Source: Rhodoferax sp. WC2427 (GTDB lineage Bacteria > Pseudomonadota > Gammaproteobacteria > Burkholderiales > Burkholderiaceae_C). From it: a DNA stretch of 64,000 bases. Positions 47,967 to 55,863 of this stretch are shown one piece after another; the first letter of the stretch is position 1; each line of letters starts with the position of its first letter. Location of the stretch: positions 2,666,001-2,730,000 of the forward strand of contig NZ_CP162006.1 of assembly GCF_040822085.1 (NCBI RefSeq), given 5' to 3'. A program made the position numbers and the translations under genes. The notes below the pieces were generated by a model. That model saw only the letters and a list, made by a program, of their open reading frames with translations. It did no database searches and was not told the DNA's origin.

Positions 47967-49568
47967 TCAATATCCCAACAGCACAGGCGCTTCACCCAGC
48001 AGGCTTTCGCGCGTGGTCTTGCGCTGCTGGATCACCACCGGCGCGTCGGCCAGGCCGCGCGTCAGCAGGGCGTACACGCCCGCGCACACGGCATCAAACA
48101 AGTCGTCGCCCACCTTTTGGTCCACCATCTGGAAGCTGCTGTAGCTGGCCAGGGTAGGCAGCGCTTTCATGTTGCCCAGCTGGCGCATGAAGGTCAGCCA
48201 GGCGGGGTCTTCGCGGTCGTCGGTGGTGTCTACGTAGGGAAAGGCGGCGCGGTTGTTGTGGAAGGCCTCGCGCACGGCGCTGGCCATCACGTGTTTGGTC
48301 ATGCCCTCGAAGCGCAGGGGGGCAAACGCCCAGCCGCCCCAGGCGCTGGCATTGCTTTGCCCCTCGGCCACGGTTTCGCGGTTGATCTCGGTCAGGCCGC
48401 GGCGGAACAGGTCGTCGTTCACCGCGGTCATCATGCCCACGCCGTAGGCATCGCCGATGGCGTAATCCGGGCGAAAGTAGTCCCAAATGGCCACGATGTC
48501 CTGGCGCAGCGTGGCATCGCTGGTTCCGGGCGGCCACAGCTTCACATAGGGGAAGGTCAGCCAGTTGCCCATCACTTCCACGATCACCAGCGCGCTTTTG
48601 GAGGCCTCGGGGGTTTCGCCATGGCCGGTGTGGTCGTAGCCCAGGCCGATCAGGCCTCTGCGTTTGTAGCGTTGGCCTGGCAGGGGTTCGGCACGCTGTA
48701 GGCCTGCTTCCAGGCCCAGGGCGCAGGCCCGGCGGATATGTTCTTCCCAGATCCAGTTGCGGGCCTTGATGTTTTTGCACAAAAACTGGCGGATCCACTC
48801 TTCAGGGCTTTGCTGGGCCTGCATGGACTTGGCCCAGGCGGCATCCACCATGCCCATCTCCACCCCCAGGTGGATGTTGACGGCGGGCAGCACGTGGTAC
48901 TCGCCGGTGTTGATCAGCCGCTGCAGCACGTCCGCGCCCTTGTACACCCCGGTGATACGGATCGACGGCTTGAACTTGCCGGTGTTGGCCGCCACTCCCG
49001 GCCTCCGCGCCGCTCCCAGCATGGGCAAAAACCGGCTCATCAGCCGGTCTTGGGGCATGTCGTCAATTTCTTCCAGGCTGCCAATGGTCAGCGAGTCGCC
49101 ATCGATCTGACTCATGATCCCGTAGATGGTGCACATGCTCAGGTTGACGAACTGGAAGCCGGTGTCCTTGAGCTGGCTGCGCCCGTTCACGTAGTTGATG
49201 AACGCCCGCAGCATCTCGCTGCGCTTGATCGCGTCCGTCATGTAGTTCAGGTTGTTCTGGCTCTGCTGCATGCGCGGTGCCACGATGCCGCACTGCTGGT
49301 GCGAGTCGGTGGCCAGCATCTCCAGGTTGTAGAGCTCTTTATTGAACGTCTTGCCGGTGCGCCGTGAGCTGAAGTCCACGGTGTTGTCGTGGAGGTCCAT
49401 TTCCTGCATCTTCAGGCATTGCATCGGGTCTAGCTCGACGTTGTGCACGTGCTTGTGCCACAGGGCGTGCGGCCGCAGGCCGGTCACCGCATCCGGCACA
49501 GCAAAACGCATGATCTCGCGCTCGGCCACGATGGAGCTTTTACGGCGGTCGGCTGCGGTGTTGCGCAT
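47967..49568 (-). CDS. Terminase large subunit (Mu gp28-like)
   Basis: 533 residues. Walker A-like FSSRRTGKTFN at residues 66-76, followed by a P-loop-type strand; Walker B-like IGSLEEIDD near residue 164; C-terminal nuclease-like GYDHTGHGE with Asp in the second motif. The domain plan is that of the gp28-like packaging ATPase/nuclease. Adjacent to the small subunit through two tiny genes. ATG at 49568 chosen; an internal ATG at residue 20 is an alternative. Confidence 0.88.
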   Translation of the reverse strand: MRNTAADRRKSSIVAEREIMRFAVPDAVTGLRPHALWHKHVHNVELDPMQCLKMQEMDLHDNTVDFSSRRTGKTFNKELYNLEMLATDSHQQCGIVAPRMQQSQNNLNYMTDAIKRSEMLRAFINYVNGRSQLKDTGFQFVNLSMCTIYGIMSQIDGDSLTIGSLEEIDDMPQDRLMSRFLPMLGAARRPGVAANTGKFKPSIRITGVYKGADVLQRLINTGEYHVLPAVNIHLGVEMGMVDAAWAKSMQAQQSPEEWIRQFLCKNIKARNWIWEEHIRRACALGLEAGLQRAEPLPGQRYKRRGLIGLGYDHTGHGETPEASKSALVIVEVMGNWLTFPYVKLWPPGTSDATLRQDIVAIWDYFRPDYAIGDAYGVGMMTAVNDDLFRRGLTEINRETVAEGQSNASAWGGWAFAPLRFEGMTKHVMASAVREAFHNNRAAFPYVDTTDDREDPAWLTFMRQLGNMKALPTLASYSSFQMVDQKVGDDLFDAVCAGVYALLTRGLADAPVVIQQRKTTRESLLGEAPVLLGY

Positions 49569-49585
49569 GTCAGTACGTCGCTGGA

Positions 49586-49828
49586 CTATTTACCTTCGGG
49601 GCGCTTATCCAAGCCCTTTTCGGCCAATACCGCGGCCAGGTCGTCCACATGGATACAGTCAACCATGCAGGCATAGTCATTCGGCTGTTGGATTGCCGCG
49701 ATGTTGCCGTTGCAATAGTCATTTCCAGGCGTCGCGCTGTGAAGCACGCCGAAAGAAACAACCTTCCCTCCGTCCAGTTTCACGATCTTGTCGCCGTTCT
49801 TTGCCTCGCGGCCATTTCGGTAATGCAT
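49586..49828 (-). CDS. Conserved small phage protein, 80 aa
   Basis: HYRNGREAKNGDKIVKLDGGKVVSFGVLHSATPGNDYCNGNIAAIQ: a KOW-like start (NGREAKNGD) and a conserved Cys/Asn core. Common between terminase subunits in betaproteobacterial prophages; function unknown. Confidence 0.65.
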   Translation of the reverse strand: MHYRNGREAKNGDKIVKLDGGKVVSFGVLHSATPGNDYCNGNIAAIQQPNDYACMVDCIHVDDLAAVLAEKGLDKRPEGK

Positions 49829-49831
49829 TTT

Positions 49832-49990
49832 TCAGTCCTTTGGTTGGGGAATTTGGTCACTCGGTGCCGCCGTGACCTTGTGGCGGTGGGGGCACTCGAT
49901 GTGTGAGCACTCCCATAGATGGTTTTCACCAGCGGGTAGCTGTGGCCTGGGTTTGTATTGGCAGACCTGGCATGGGTTGGGCTTCTTCAC
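49832..49990 (-). CDS. Tiny zinc-finger-like phage protein, 52 aa
   Basis: Starts GTG 49990, overlapping the small terminase stop. KKPNPCQVCQYKPRPQLPAG then ECSHIECPHRHKV: four Cys and several His spaced as in a small zinc finger (CxxC and CxxxxC/H). Too short to notice on length alone; the overlap and motif support it. Unknown function. Confidence 0.6.
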   Translation of the reverse strand: MKKPNPCQVCQYKPRPQLPAGENHLWECSHIECPHRHKVTAAPSDQIPQPKD

Positions 49991-50937
49991 GTTTTGCCCT
50001 CCCGCGCCTCGTGTGCCACCAGCACAGGGTCTTCCTGGGTCGTTTTGTGTGCCCGGGCCAGCATTTCGCGGGCAGTGCCCATGGCCAGCTCCATGCGCTT
50101 GCCGAAGCCCTGCAGGGTTTCCTGGGTCTCGGCATCCAGTTTCAACACCCCGCCACCCTTCTCATCCTCGGGGTCGGCGGTGCGCGCCGTCATGCCCAGG
50201 TCGTTCATGCTCAGGCCCAGGCGGTTCACAAAATCGGTAATCGACTTCAAGGCCGGGTGCGCGCTGAGCTCGTACACATTGCGGCGTTCACCGAATTCAT
50301 CCAGATAGGACAACGTGACGCAATTTCCCTCCCGGTCTAGTTCGACCTTGGGCACCTTCAGCGTTACGCCGTCGGCCAGCACGCCCTGCATCAGCATCTG
50401 CAGCATGGCCGTCAGCCCCGCTTGCAAGTCGGCGTGCACGCCGGCCAGCACGCGCGGGTTGCGCGACTCGAAGGCGGCGTGGTGCAGCATGAAAATCTCG
50501 GTCTGTTTGACGCATGCCGCCTGGCCTTCGCACCATCCACGGTTTACCTCGCACTGCGCGCAAAAGCTGTAACCGTCCGGCTTGGCCGGAAAGTAGGTGG
50601 CCGTCTTGGCCGCCATGCCGTGCTTCATGGCGTTGAACCGGGTGCGCCGCTGCGCTTCGCTGTTGGGGTGACCCGCCAGGTTCTGGCCCACCTTGGCCAG
50701 GCCTTCGGCCGTGCGCGGCCCGGTAGCCGCCTGGTGCGCCCGCATTAGGTTGCGCGCCCAGGCCGCCTGCGGCTGGTGCTCGCGCTGGCAGCGCGGGCAG
50801 GTAGCAAAGTACCGGTGCGGGTGGTGCTCGTCGTCCGGCGCGTCCTCGATCAGGTCCGGCTGCGCCTCCCAGGCGTGCCGACACCCGCCGCAGCGAAAGT
50901 TCACCGTATCGAGTGGAGCCGTCCAGTCCTGTGCCAT
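49987..50937 (-). CDS. Terminase small subunit / DNA-binding packaging protein
   Basis: 316 residues from ATG 50937. An N-terminal zinc ribbon (RCGGCRHAW, then TCPRCQREH) and a central RTAEGLAKVGQNLAGHPNSEAQRRTRFNAMKHGMAAKTATYF, a segment with helix-turn-helix character, suggest DNA recognition for packaging. Position directly before the large subunit (with two tiny genes between) supports the name, not a firm family match. Preceded by copy C of the 28-bp late motif and first in the late operon. Confidence 0.7.
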   Translation of the reverse strand: MAQDWTAPLDTVNFRCGGCRHAWEAQPDLIEDAPDDEHHPHRYFATCPRCQREHQPQAAWARNLMRAHQAATGPRTAEGLAKVGQNLAGHPNSEAQRRTRFNAMKHGMAAKTATYFPAKPDGYSFCAQCEVNRGWCEGQAACVKQTEIFMLHHAAFESRNPRVLAGVHADLQAGLTAMLQMLMQGVLADGVTLKVPKVELDREGNCVTLSYLDEFGERRNVYELSAHPALKSITDFVNRLGLSMNDLGMTARTADPEDEKGGGVLKLDAETQETLQGFGKRMELAMGTAREMLARAHKTTQEDPVLVAHEAREGKT

Positions 50938-50963
50938 AGGCGGCCATGGTCGGCCAGACGGCA

Positions 50964-50991
50964 CGCCAAAAAAAGGGGGGTAATTTGGCAA
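50964..50991 (-). promoter_or_regulatory. Late regulatory motif, copy C (before small terminase)
   Basis: TTGCC, AAA, TTAC6T7GGCG on the minus strand, 27 bp before the small terminase ATG. The leader to the ATG also shares GGCCGCCTATGGC with copy B. It heads the whole late region. Confidence 0.8.
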
Positions 50992-51113
50992 AAAAATGGG
51001 CAGCAGAGCCAAGCCCCACCGCCCAAATTGACCGTTATCGGGTCAAGGAGACACGCTGCCTACAGCGCAGCCCCAATGTAGTCAGCCCGATAGGGCAAAA
51101 CAAGCAAAGTCAA

Positions 51114-51626
51114 TTAGCGGCCCAGTGAAAAGCATCGTGCAATCGGCCCAGTCCCCTTTAAAACCTGGTCACGGGTCAGGTCGGTGTACCCATCAGGGAC
51201 AAACGGGCCACCAGCCACACGGCGAAATGCAATGGAGGATCGACCACCGGTAAGAACCCAAGCTCGATCTTGGTACGCGAAATCCAGGCGACGAATCTGC
51301 ATGATGCCTTTGCCATCGGCAGGTACATCAAGATCATTGGCAGCGAGTGCATCGGGCGCTGTACCAAAGGCAGCAGAGTCGGTGAGTTCAAGGAAGGCAG
51401 AAAACGGTGATACCAACGAGTCGGTTCGCTTTACGTCATAGGTCGATTTCATGGGCGACCACACACGCTTCACCCAATTTTTATTTCTTTCAACGAAATC
51501 GACCTCCACCACGGACCGATTTTCAAAAGATTGGCGGCATTGCGACACCAGGGCCTCGAAATCCTTCAAAGGCTCGGCAAATGAATTTGCGCAAAACAGT
51601 ACTAAAACCACCGCCAAAGTCTTCAT
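51114..51626 (-). CDS. Secreted hypothetical protein at the prophage end
   Basis: 170 residues with a signal peptide (KTLAVVLVLFCANSFA, cut before EPLKD). The mature part is alpha/beta (VSQCRQSFENRSVVEVDFVERNKNWVKRVW, GKGIMQIRRLDFAYQDRAWVLTGGRS). I do not recognise the family. Whether it is host or a phage moron is unclear, because the right attachment site is not resolved. Confidence 0.65.
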   Translation of the reverse strand: MKTLAVVLVLFCANSFAEPLKDFEALVSQCRQSFENRSVVEVDFVERNKNWVKRVWSPMKSTYDVKRTDSLVSPFSAFLELTDSAAFGTAPDALAANDLDVPADGKGIMQIRRLDFAYQDRAWVLTGGRSSIAFRRVAGGPFVPDGYTDLTRDQVLKGTGPIARCFSLGR

Positions 51627-51672
51627 TTCCGCCCTTTTCTTGCAAAAGTGGCACTTTAGCAGCGCAAAAAGA

Positions 51673-51804
51673 TTCGTAGTGACTCTCGGACGACTCTGCA
51701 GCGTTTCTGCAGTAAATCTAGAGTCAAGCAGCCATACGCAAAATTTTCGGCCAAATCTGAGGACGTAGAATCTCCACTCGCCCGGTTCGTACTGACTCTC
51801 GGAC
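51673..51804. repeat. 19-bp direct repeat with one mismatch near the prophage end
   Basis: TTCGTAGTGACTCTCGGAC (51673-51691) and TTCGTACTGACTCTCGGAC (51786-51804), 113 bp apart. The second copy is also inside a CCCGGT/ACCGGG imperfect inverted repeat (51781-51808). Possible remnant of an attachment site or integration scar. Confidence 0.6.
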
Positions 51805-51818
51805 CGGGAGCCAGAAAC

Positions 51819-51857
51819 AAAAAAAGCACTTACCCCTCCCGGTTAAGTGCTTTTTTT
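51819..51857. terminator. Bidirectional rho-independent terminator
   Basis: A perfect 14-bp stem (AAAAAAAGCACTTA with TAAGTGCTTTTTTT) around an 11-nt loop, A-run on one side and T-run on the other. It closes the region between prophage and host genes. Confidence 0.92.
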
Positions 51858-51901
51858 ATGTCCAATTCACCCCGCAGTAAATGCAATTACCGAAAGCACA
51901 C

Positions 51902-52174
51902 ATGTTCGACCCCAACGGCCAATGGATTCCCCTTGAGACCTACGACGACTTCGACAACGGCCTGGGCGAACTGATCGACCTGTGGTCCAGCGCCGACAAG
52001 TCCGTGACCCCCAAAATCAAGCAAGCCGCCCTGGCCCACTACAAGGCCGACCTCGAAGCCGCCACCCTCCAGTGGGCCGACAACAAAGCCAAGTCCAAGA
52101 AATACGCCGCCATCGCACTGGAGCTGGCCGAGTTTGAAGACGTGCTGGTCAACGGCGCGGGTCCTGCGGCGTAA
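51902..52174 (+). CDS. Hypothetical host protein, 90 aa
   Basis: From ATG 51902; an upstream ATG at 51881 is equally open. FDPNGQWIPLETYDDFDNGLGELIDLWSSADK begins an acidic-helical protein (IKQAALAHYKADLEAATLQWADNKAKSKKYAAIALELAEFEDVLV). No family recognised. Confidence 0.6.
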   Translation: MFDPNGQWIPLETYDDFDNGLGELIDLWSSADKSVTPKIKQAALAHYKADLEAATLQWADNKAKSKKYAAIALELAEFEDVLVNGAGPAA

Positions 52175-52215
52175 TCTGCTGCCCAATGTGAGACCCAATG
52201 TGGTAATGTTTTGCC

Positions 52216-52440
52216 ATGAACGCCCACATCTTGCAAGAACTCGAGAACCTGAGCAGCGCTGAAAAGCGCTCGCTGAGCGAAGCCTTGATCGTCAGCGCCG
52301 ACAGCGAGGCCTCCGGCGCTTTGCTCACCGAGGCCCAACGTGCAGAGCTCCGGTCGCGGCTGGCCCACCACCGGGCGCACCCCGATGAGCAGGGCCTGGA
52401 TTTTGCCCAGCTGAAAGCCCGACTAGCCACCTCTGCCTAG
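52216..52440 (+). CDS. Addiction-module antitoxin
   Basis: 74 residues, helical and acidic (ILQELENLSSAEKRSLSEALIVSADSEASGALLTEAQRAELRSRLA, then FAQLKARLAT). Matches the putative addiction-module antidote family (small helical proteins paired with ParE/RelE toxins). Followed immediately by the toxin gene. Confidence 0.75.
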   Translation: MNAHILQELENLSSAEKRSLSEALIVSADSEASGALLTEAQRAELRSRLAHHRAHPDEQGLDFAQLKARLATSA

Positions 52441-52460
52441 GTCAGGTCATCTACAAGCCC

Positions 52461-52739
52461 TTGGCCCAGTTGGAAGTGGCCGAGGCCTTCCAGTGGTATG
52501 GCCAGTCGCACATCAAAATGGGCGAAGACTTTCTGGCCGAACTGGAACGCACCGACAGATTTTTGGCCCGCAACCCCTATCTCTGCCCTTGTGTGGAACT
52601 GGAAGTCCGGCGGGCCAATCTCACCCGCTTTCCCTACGCGCTGTTTTGTGCCATCGACGGCGACACGGTGAACGTGCTGTCGGGCTTTCACCAGCACCGC
52701 AATCCCTTGTCCAGAGCCGCGCTTTTGGGCTTGACTTAG
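52461..52739 (+). CDS. ParE/RelE-type toxin
   Basis: 92 residues from TTG 52461. AQLEVAEAFQWYGQSHIKMGEDFLAELERTDRFL, PCVELEVRRANLTRFPYALFCAIDG and VNVLSGFHQHRNP are the ParE fold. The in-frame codons before TTG (VIYKP, encoded 52446-52460) look like the real N-terminus of the family, but there is no ATG/GTG after the antitoxin stop, so the true start is uncertain. Pairs with the antitoxin gene 21 bp upstream. Confidence 0.75.
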   Translation: MAQLEVAEAFQWYGQSHIKMGEDFLAELERTDRFLARNPYLCPCVELEVRRANLTRFPYALFCAIDGDTVNVLSGFHQHRNPLSRAALLGLT

Positions 52740-52748
52740 CCACCACCC

Positions 52749-53363
52749 ATGCCCATCCACTCCTACCAACCCCGCCACGGCCACGGTCTGCCGCACGATC
52801 CGTTCAACGCCATCGTCGGGCCCCGGCCCATCGGCTGGATTGCCTCGCACAGCGCCACGGGGGCCTTGAACCTGGCGCCGTACAGCTTTTTCAACGGCTT
52901 CAACTACACGCCACCCATCATTGGTTTTGCCAGCGTGGGCTACAAAGACACGGTGCGCAATATCGAGGCGACCGGGGAGTTTGTGTGGAACCTGGCGACG
53001 CGCACCTTGGCCGAGGCCATGAACCAGACCTGTGCCGCCGTGCCGCCGGAGGTAAGCGAATTCGGGCTGGCAGGGCTGACCCCGGTGGCATCGCAGCTGG
53101 TGGCGGTGCCGCGGGTGCGGGAGAGCCCGGTGGCGTTCGAGTGCCGCACCACGCAGATTGTGCAGTTGCAGGCCGCCAACGGCGACAAGGTGCCGACCTG
53201 GCTGGTGCTGGGCGAGGTGGTGGCGGTGCACATCGACACCGCGCTGCTCAAAGACGGGGTGTACGACACGGCCCGCGCCGGGCATATTCTGCGCGGCGGC
53301 GGCCCGGCAGACTACTTCCACATCGGGCCGGAGCAGCTGTTCCAGATGCGCCGCCCGGTTTAA
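52749..53363 (+). CDS. Flavin reductase family protein (FMN-binding split barrel)
   Basis: 204 residues. HDPFNAIVGPRPIGWIASHSATGALNLAPYSFFNGFNYTPPIIGFAS is the conserved split-barrel FMN-binding block, then VPRVRESPVAFECRTTQIVQL and FHIGPEQLFQMRRP. Probably an NAD(P)H-flavin oxidoreductase-like protein; substrate not visible. Ten bases after the toxin stop. Confidence 0.88.
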   Translation: MPIHSYQPRHGHGLPHDPFNAIVGPRPIGWIASHSATGALNLAPYSFFNGFNYTPPIIGFASVGYKDTVRNIEATGEFVWNLATRTLAEAMNQTCAAVPPEVSEFGLAGLTPVASQLVAVPRVRESPVAFECRTTQIVQLQAANGDKVPTWLVLGEVVAVHIDTALLKDGVYDTARAGHILRGGGPADYFHIGPEQLFQMRRPV

Positions 53364-53535
53364 GAAAAACCGGCCGCTGGCGCGCATCCCGCCTGCGCCT
53401 CACCATCAAAATACATAGCGCAGCAGCACCGGCCCGGCACACCGGTATTTTTCCTACACAGCTTACCCAAACTGTCTGACAGCAGGCGGGCGGGCGCTCG
53501 GCAATCATCGCTCCACACAACTTCTGGAGACCTGT

Positions 53536-54420
53536 ATGAGCCGCCCCTACCCTGCCACAGCCGATGACCTCGGCAGCTTGGCCACCACCGTCCCCACGGC
53601 CAGCGCCGTGTCCTGGGGGGCGATCCTGGCGGGTGCTGCTGCCGCGGCGGCCCTGTCGCTGATCTTGCTGATGCTGGGCGTGGGCTTGGGCCTGTCGTCG
53701 GTGTCGCCCTGGGCCCGGGATGGGGTCAGCGCCAGCACCTTTGGCACCTCCACCGTGGTGTGGATCACGGTGACCCAGGTGGCGGCTTCGGCGTTTGGCG
53801 GCTACCTGGCCGGGCGGCTGCGGCAGCGCTGGGCCCACACGCACAGCGACGAGGTGTACTTTCGCGACACCGCGCATGGCTTTCTGGCCTGGGCGATTGC
53901 CTCGCTGGCGACGGTGACCTTGTTGGCCTCGGCCGTGGGCTCCATCCTCGGCAGTGGCGCACAGGCCGTGGGCACCGCGGCCGCGGCTGGCGCGCAACTG
54001 GTGGCCAAAGCCGACAGCGCAGACACCCCCATGGGCTATTTTGTCGATAGCTTGTTCCGCAAGGAAGGGGATGCAGCGGTGGCAGACCCTGTCTCGGCAG
54101 CCCCGCTGATCGAGGTCGGCCGCATTTTTGCCACCAACCTGCAAGCCACCACCCTGCCCCCGGCCGATGCGCGTTACGTGGCCCAGCTGGTGGCACAGCG
54201 CACCGGCTTGCCGCAGGCAGACGCCGAAAAGCGCGTCAACACCGTCTATACCCAGATGCAGACCCAACTGCACAGCGCCAAGACCACCGCACTGGAGGCC
54301 GTAGAGAAGAGCCGCAAGCTGTCGGCCTACGCCGCCCTGTGGCTGTTCATTGCGCTGCTGATGGGGGCCTTTGTGTCCAGCTGGGTCGCCACCTACGGCG
54401 GCCGCCAGCGCGATCTCTAA
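53536..54420 (+). CDS. Predicted multi-span membrane protein, unknown family
   Basis: 294 residues. Three hydrophobic spans near the N-terminus (ILAGAAAAAALSLILLMLGVGLGL; WITVTQVAASAFGGYLAG; AWAIASLATVTLLASAVGSIL), a soluble helical middle (DAEKRVNTVYTQMQTQLHSAKTTALEAVEKSRK), and a last span (YAALWLFIALLMGAFVSSWV). No function known. Precedes a 24-residue membrane peptide, a pairing I have seen in other proteobacteria. Confidence 0.7.
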   Translation: MSRPYPATADDLGSLATTVPTASAVSWGAILAGAAAAAALSLILLMLGVGLGLSSVSPWARDGVSASTFGTSTVVWITVTQVAASAFGGYLAGRLRQRWAHTHSDEVYFRDTAHGFLAWAIASLATVTLLASAVGSILGSGAQAVGTAAAAGAQLVAKADSADTPMGYFVDSLFRKEGDAAVADPVSAAPLIEVGRIFATNLQATTLPPADARYVAQLVAQRTGLPQADAEKRVNTVYTQMQTQLHSAKTTALEAVEKSRKLSAYAALWLFIALLMGAFVSSWVATYGGRQRDL

Positions 54421-54462
54421 ACCACTCCGTCCCCCGACCTTTTAAATTTTTTGGAGAACAGC

Positions 54463-54537
54463 ATGCGTTCACTGCTTTTGTACCTGATCGGAATTCCCAT
54501 CCCCATCATCATCTTGATTGCGCTATTTGTCCGATAA
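54463..54537 (+). CDS. Tiny hydrophobic membrane peptide, 24 aa
   Basis: ATG 54463, preceded at 8 bases by GGAGA: RSLLLYLIGIPIPIIILIALFVR. A single hydrophobic helix with two prolines. Similar 24-residue peptides are common in proteobacterial genomes after such membrane proteins. Role unknown. It overlaps the convergent anti-sigma gene by 15 bases. Confidence 0.65.
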   Translation: MRSLLLYLIGIPIPIIILIALFVR

Positions 54538-55353
54538 GCCCGCTCCGCCCGGCACCAGCTGCCGGTACACCTCGTGGGCCACGCGCGCCAGCTCAGGCTT
54601 GGGCACGCTGCCCGACAAGGCGTAGCCAAAGCTTTTGTCCACCCAGTAGAAGACGTTGACCGGGCCGTCCTGGCCGAACTGGAAGGCGGTGGCGGGCTGG
54701 TGGGGCAGCGTGGGCGCTTCGTGCGTGAGGTATAGCGTGAGGCGCTGGCCGCTGGCATCGGCGTACATGAACTGGGCCACTGGCCCGCTGTCACCGGGCA
54801 GCAAACGCCCGCCCAGCAGCGCATAGCCGATGGGCTGCAGGCTGGGCACGGTGACCGCCGTCCCCAGGCGCTTGGACAGCCAGGCCACCAGGTGCTGCTC
54901 CTGGTCGGCGCTGACCTCCACCGGGTGCCGTACCTCGGGGCTGAACACCACATGGGCCACAGCGGCGCGCAGGGCAAAACCGGTCAGCGCGGGCTGTGCC
55001 GCCTGCGGAGCCAGCGCCAGCGTCGGCTCGACATGGCCGCGCACAAACCAGGCCGATGCGGCGCTGACCACGGCAATCGCCACGCCCGCGGCCAGGCGTT
55101 GGCCGTACCAGGGCGTGGTGGGCACACGGGGCAGCGCTGCCCGGACCAGGCGCGGCGGCAGGGTTTCCGCCAGCACCGGGGCGAACAGCGTGCGCAGGCC
55201 CCGGGTCTGGGCACGGTAGGCGGCCAGGCGCCGGGCTTCGTCGGGGTGCTGGGCCAGGTAGGCCTGCACAGCATCCTGGCGCTCGGGGGCCAGCTGGCCG
55301 TCGGTATAGGCCTGCAGCTCGGCTTCGGTGATCGGGGGGTGCTCGGGGGTCAT
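54523..55353 (-). CDS. Anti-sigma factor with one transmembrane helix
   Basis: 276 residues from ATG 55353. N-terminal helical ITEAELQAYTDGQLAPERQDAVQAYLAQHPDEARRLAAYRAQTR is the zinc-free anti-sigma domain; a transmembrane helix follows (AAGVAIAVVSAASAWFV). The periplasmic C-terminal domain (VEVSADQEQHLVAWLSKRL, FYWVDKSFGYALSG) is probably the sensor. Overlaps the sigma factor stop by four bases. Confidence 0.85.
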   Translation of the reverse strand: MTPEHPPITEAELQAYTDGQLAPERQDAVQAYLAQHPDEARRLAAYRAQTRGLRTLFAPVLAETLPPRLVRAALPRVPTTPWYGQRLAAGVAIAVVSAASAWFVRGHVEPTLALAPQAAQPALTGFALRAAVAHVVFSPEVRHPVEVSADQEQHLVAWLSKRLGTAVTVPSLQPIGYALLGGRLLPGDSGPVAQFMYADASGQRLTLYLTHEAPTLPHQPATAFQFGQDGPVNVFYWVDKSFGYALSGSVPKPELARVAHEVYRQLVPGGAGLSDK

Positions 55354-55856
55354 GGGACAACTTTCAGGTGCACCGGTTCGGCGCGGCCTTCCATCAGGGC
55401 GCGCAGGCGCTCGCGGCCACGCGACAGGCGCGACATCACCGTGCCGATGGGGATGCCCAGGGTGCTGGCGATGTCGGCATAGGCCATGTCTTCCAGCGCC
55501 ACCAGCAGCAGGACCTCTTGTTGCTCGTGCGGCAGCAAGGCCAGGGCGGCCTGCAGGTCCAGCACATCCAGGCGCTCGCTGTGGCTGCCCGCGACAGGAC
55601 TCTCGGGCATGGCATCGTCCAGATCCACGGTGGCCAGCCGGGGGCGGCGCTGGCCGTCTGCGTGCAGGTTGTGCATGATGCCGAACAGCCAGGCGCGCAT
55701 GTCGGCCACACCGCGCCACAGGCCGGATTTGGTCCAGGCGCGCTCCAGGGTGTCTTGCACCAGGTCGTCGGCATCTTCGCGGTTGCGCACCAGGGCCCGC
55801 GCGTAGCGGCGCAGGCGCGGCACGGCGCTGAGGAGTTGCAGGTCGTCCTGGGGCAT
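55350..55856 (-). CDS. ECF RNA polymerase sigma factor
   Basis: 168 residues from ATG 55856. Sigma-2 region DADDLVQDTLERAWTKSGLW (DNA melting and core contact) and sigma-4 region LLPHEQQEVLLLVALEDMAYADIASTLGIPIGTVMSRLSRGRERLR (-35 recognition). Length and layout are ECF group. The anti-sigma gene follows directly, so the two form a signal-response pair. Confidence 0.93.
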   Translation of the reverse strand: MPQDDLQLLSAVPRLRRYARALVRNREDADDLVQDTLERAWTKSGLWRGVADMRAWLFGIMHNLHADGQRRPRLATVDLDDAMPESPVAGSHSERLDVLDLQAALALLPHEQQEVLLLVALEDMAYADIASTLGIPIGTVMSRLSRGRERLRALMEGRAEPVHLKVVP

Positions 55857-55863
55857 CGGTCCC

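Larger units (their letters stand above)
4208..51815. mobile_element. Mosaic prophage, about 47.6 kb, integrated at tRNA-Asn
   Basis: A continuous set of phage genes, from a large serine recombinase at the tRNA end to small and large terminase at the other. Head genes are Mu-like (gp29-type portal, gp30-type head protein, I-type protease), while tail genes are lambda-like siphovirus type (tape measure, L/M/K/J-like tip). Late genes run right to left and the early genes continue in the same direction. The right end is set only approximately, before the strong terminator at 51819, because no copy of the tRNA 3' sequence was found there. All structural modules needed for a virion are visible and intact as open frames, so the prophage may be functional. 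Confidence 0.85.

Noticed and set aside
40244..50991. Motif copies B and C as ends of a transposon
   Set aside because: They are in the same orientation and diverged outside the motif, each keeps a fixed distance to a start codon, and a third copy lies elsewhere; a regulatory role fits better.
51776..51812. tRNA-like T-arm (GGTTCG ... GAGCCA) as a remnant attR
   Set aside because: Only short words match tRNA-Asn and the intervening sequence differs; not enough to call an attachment site.
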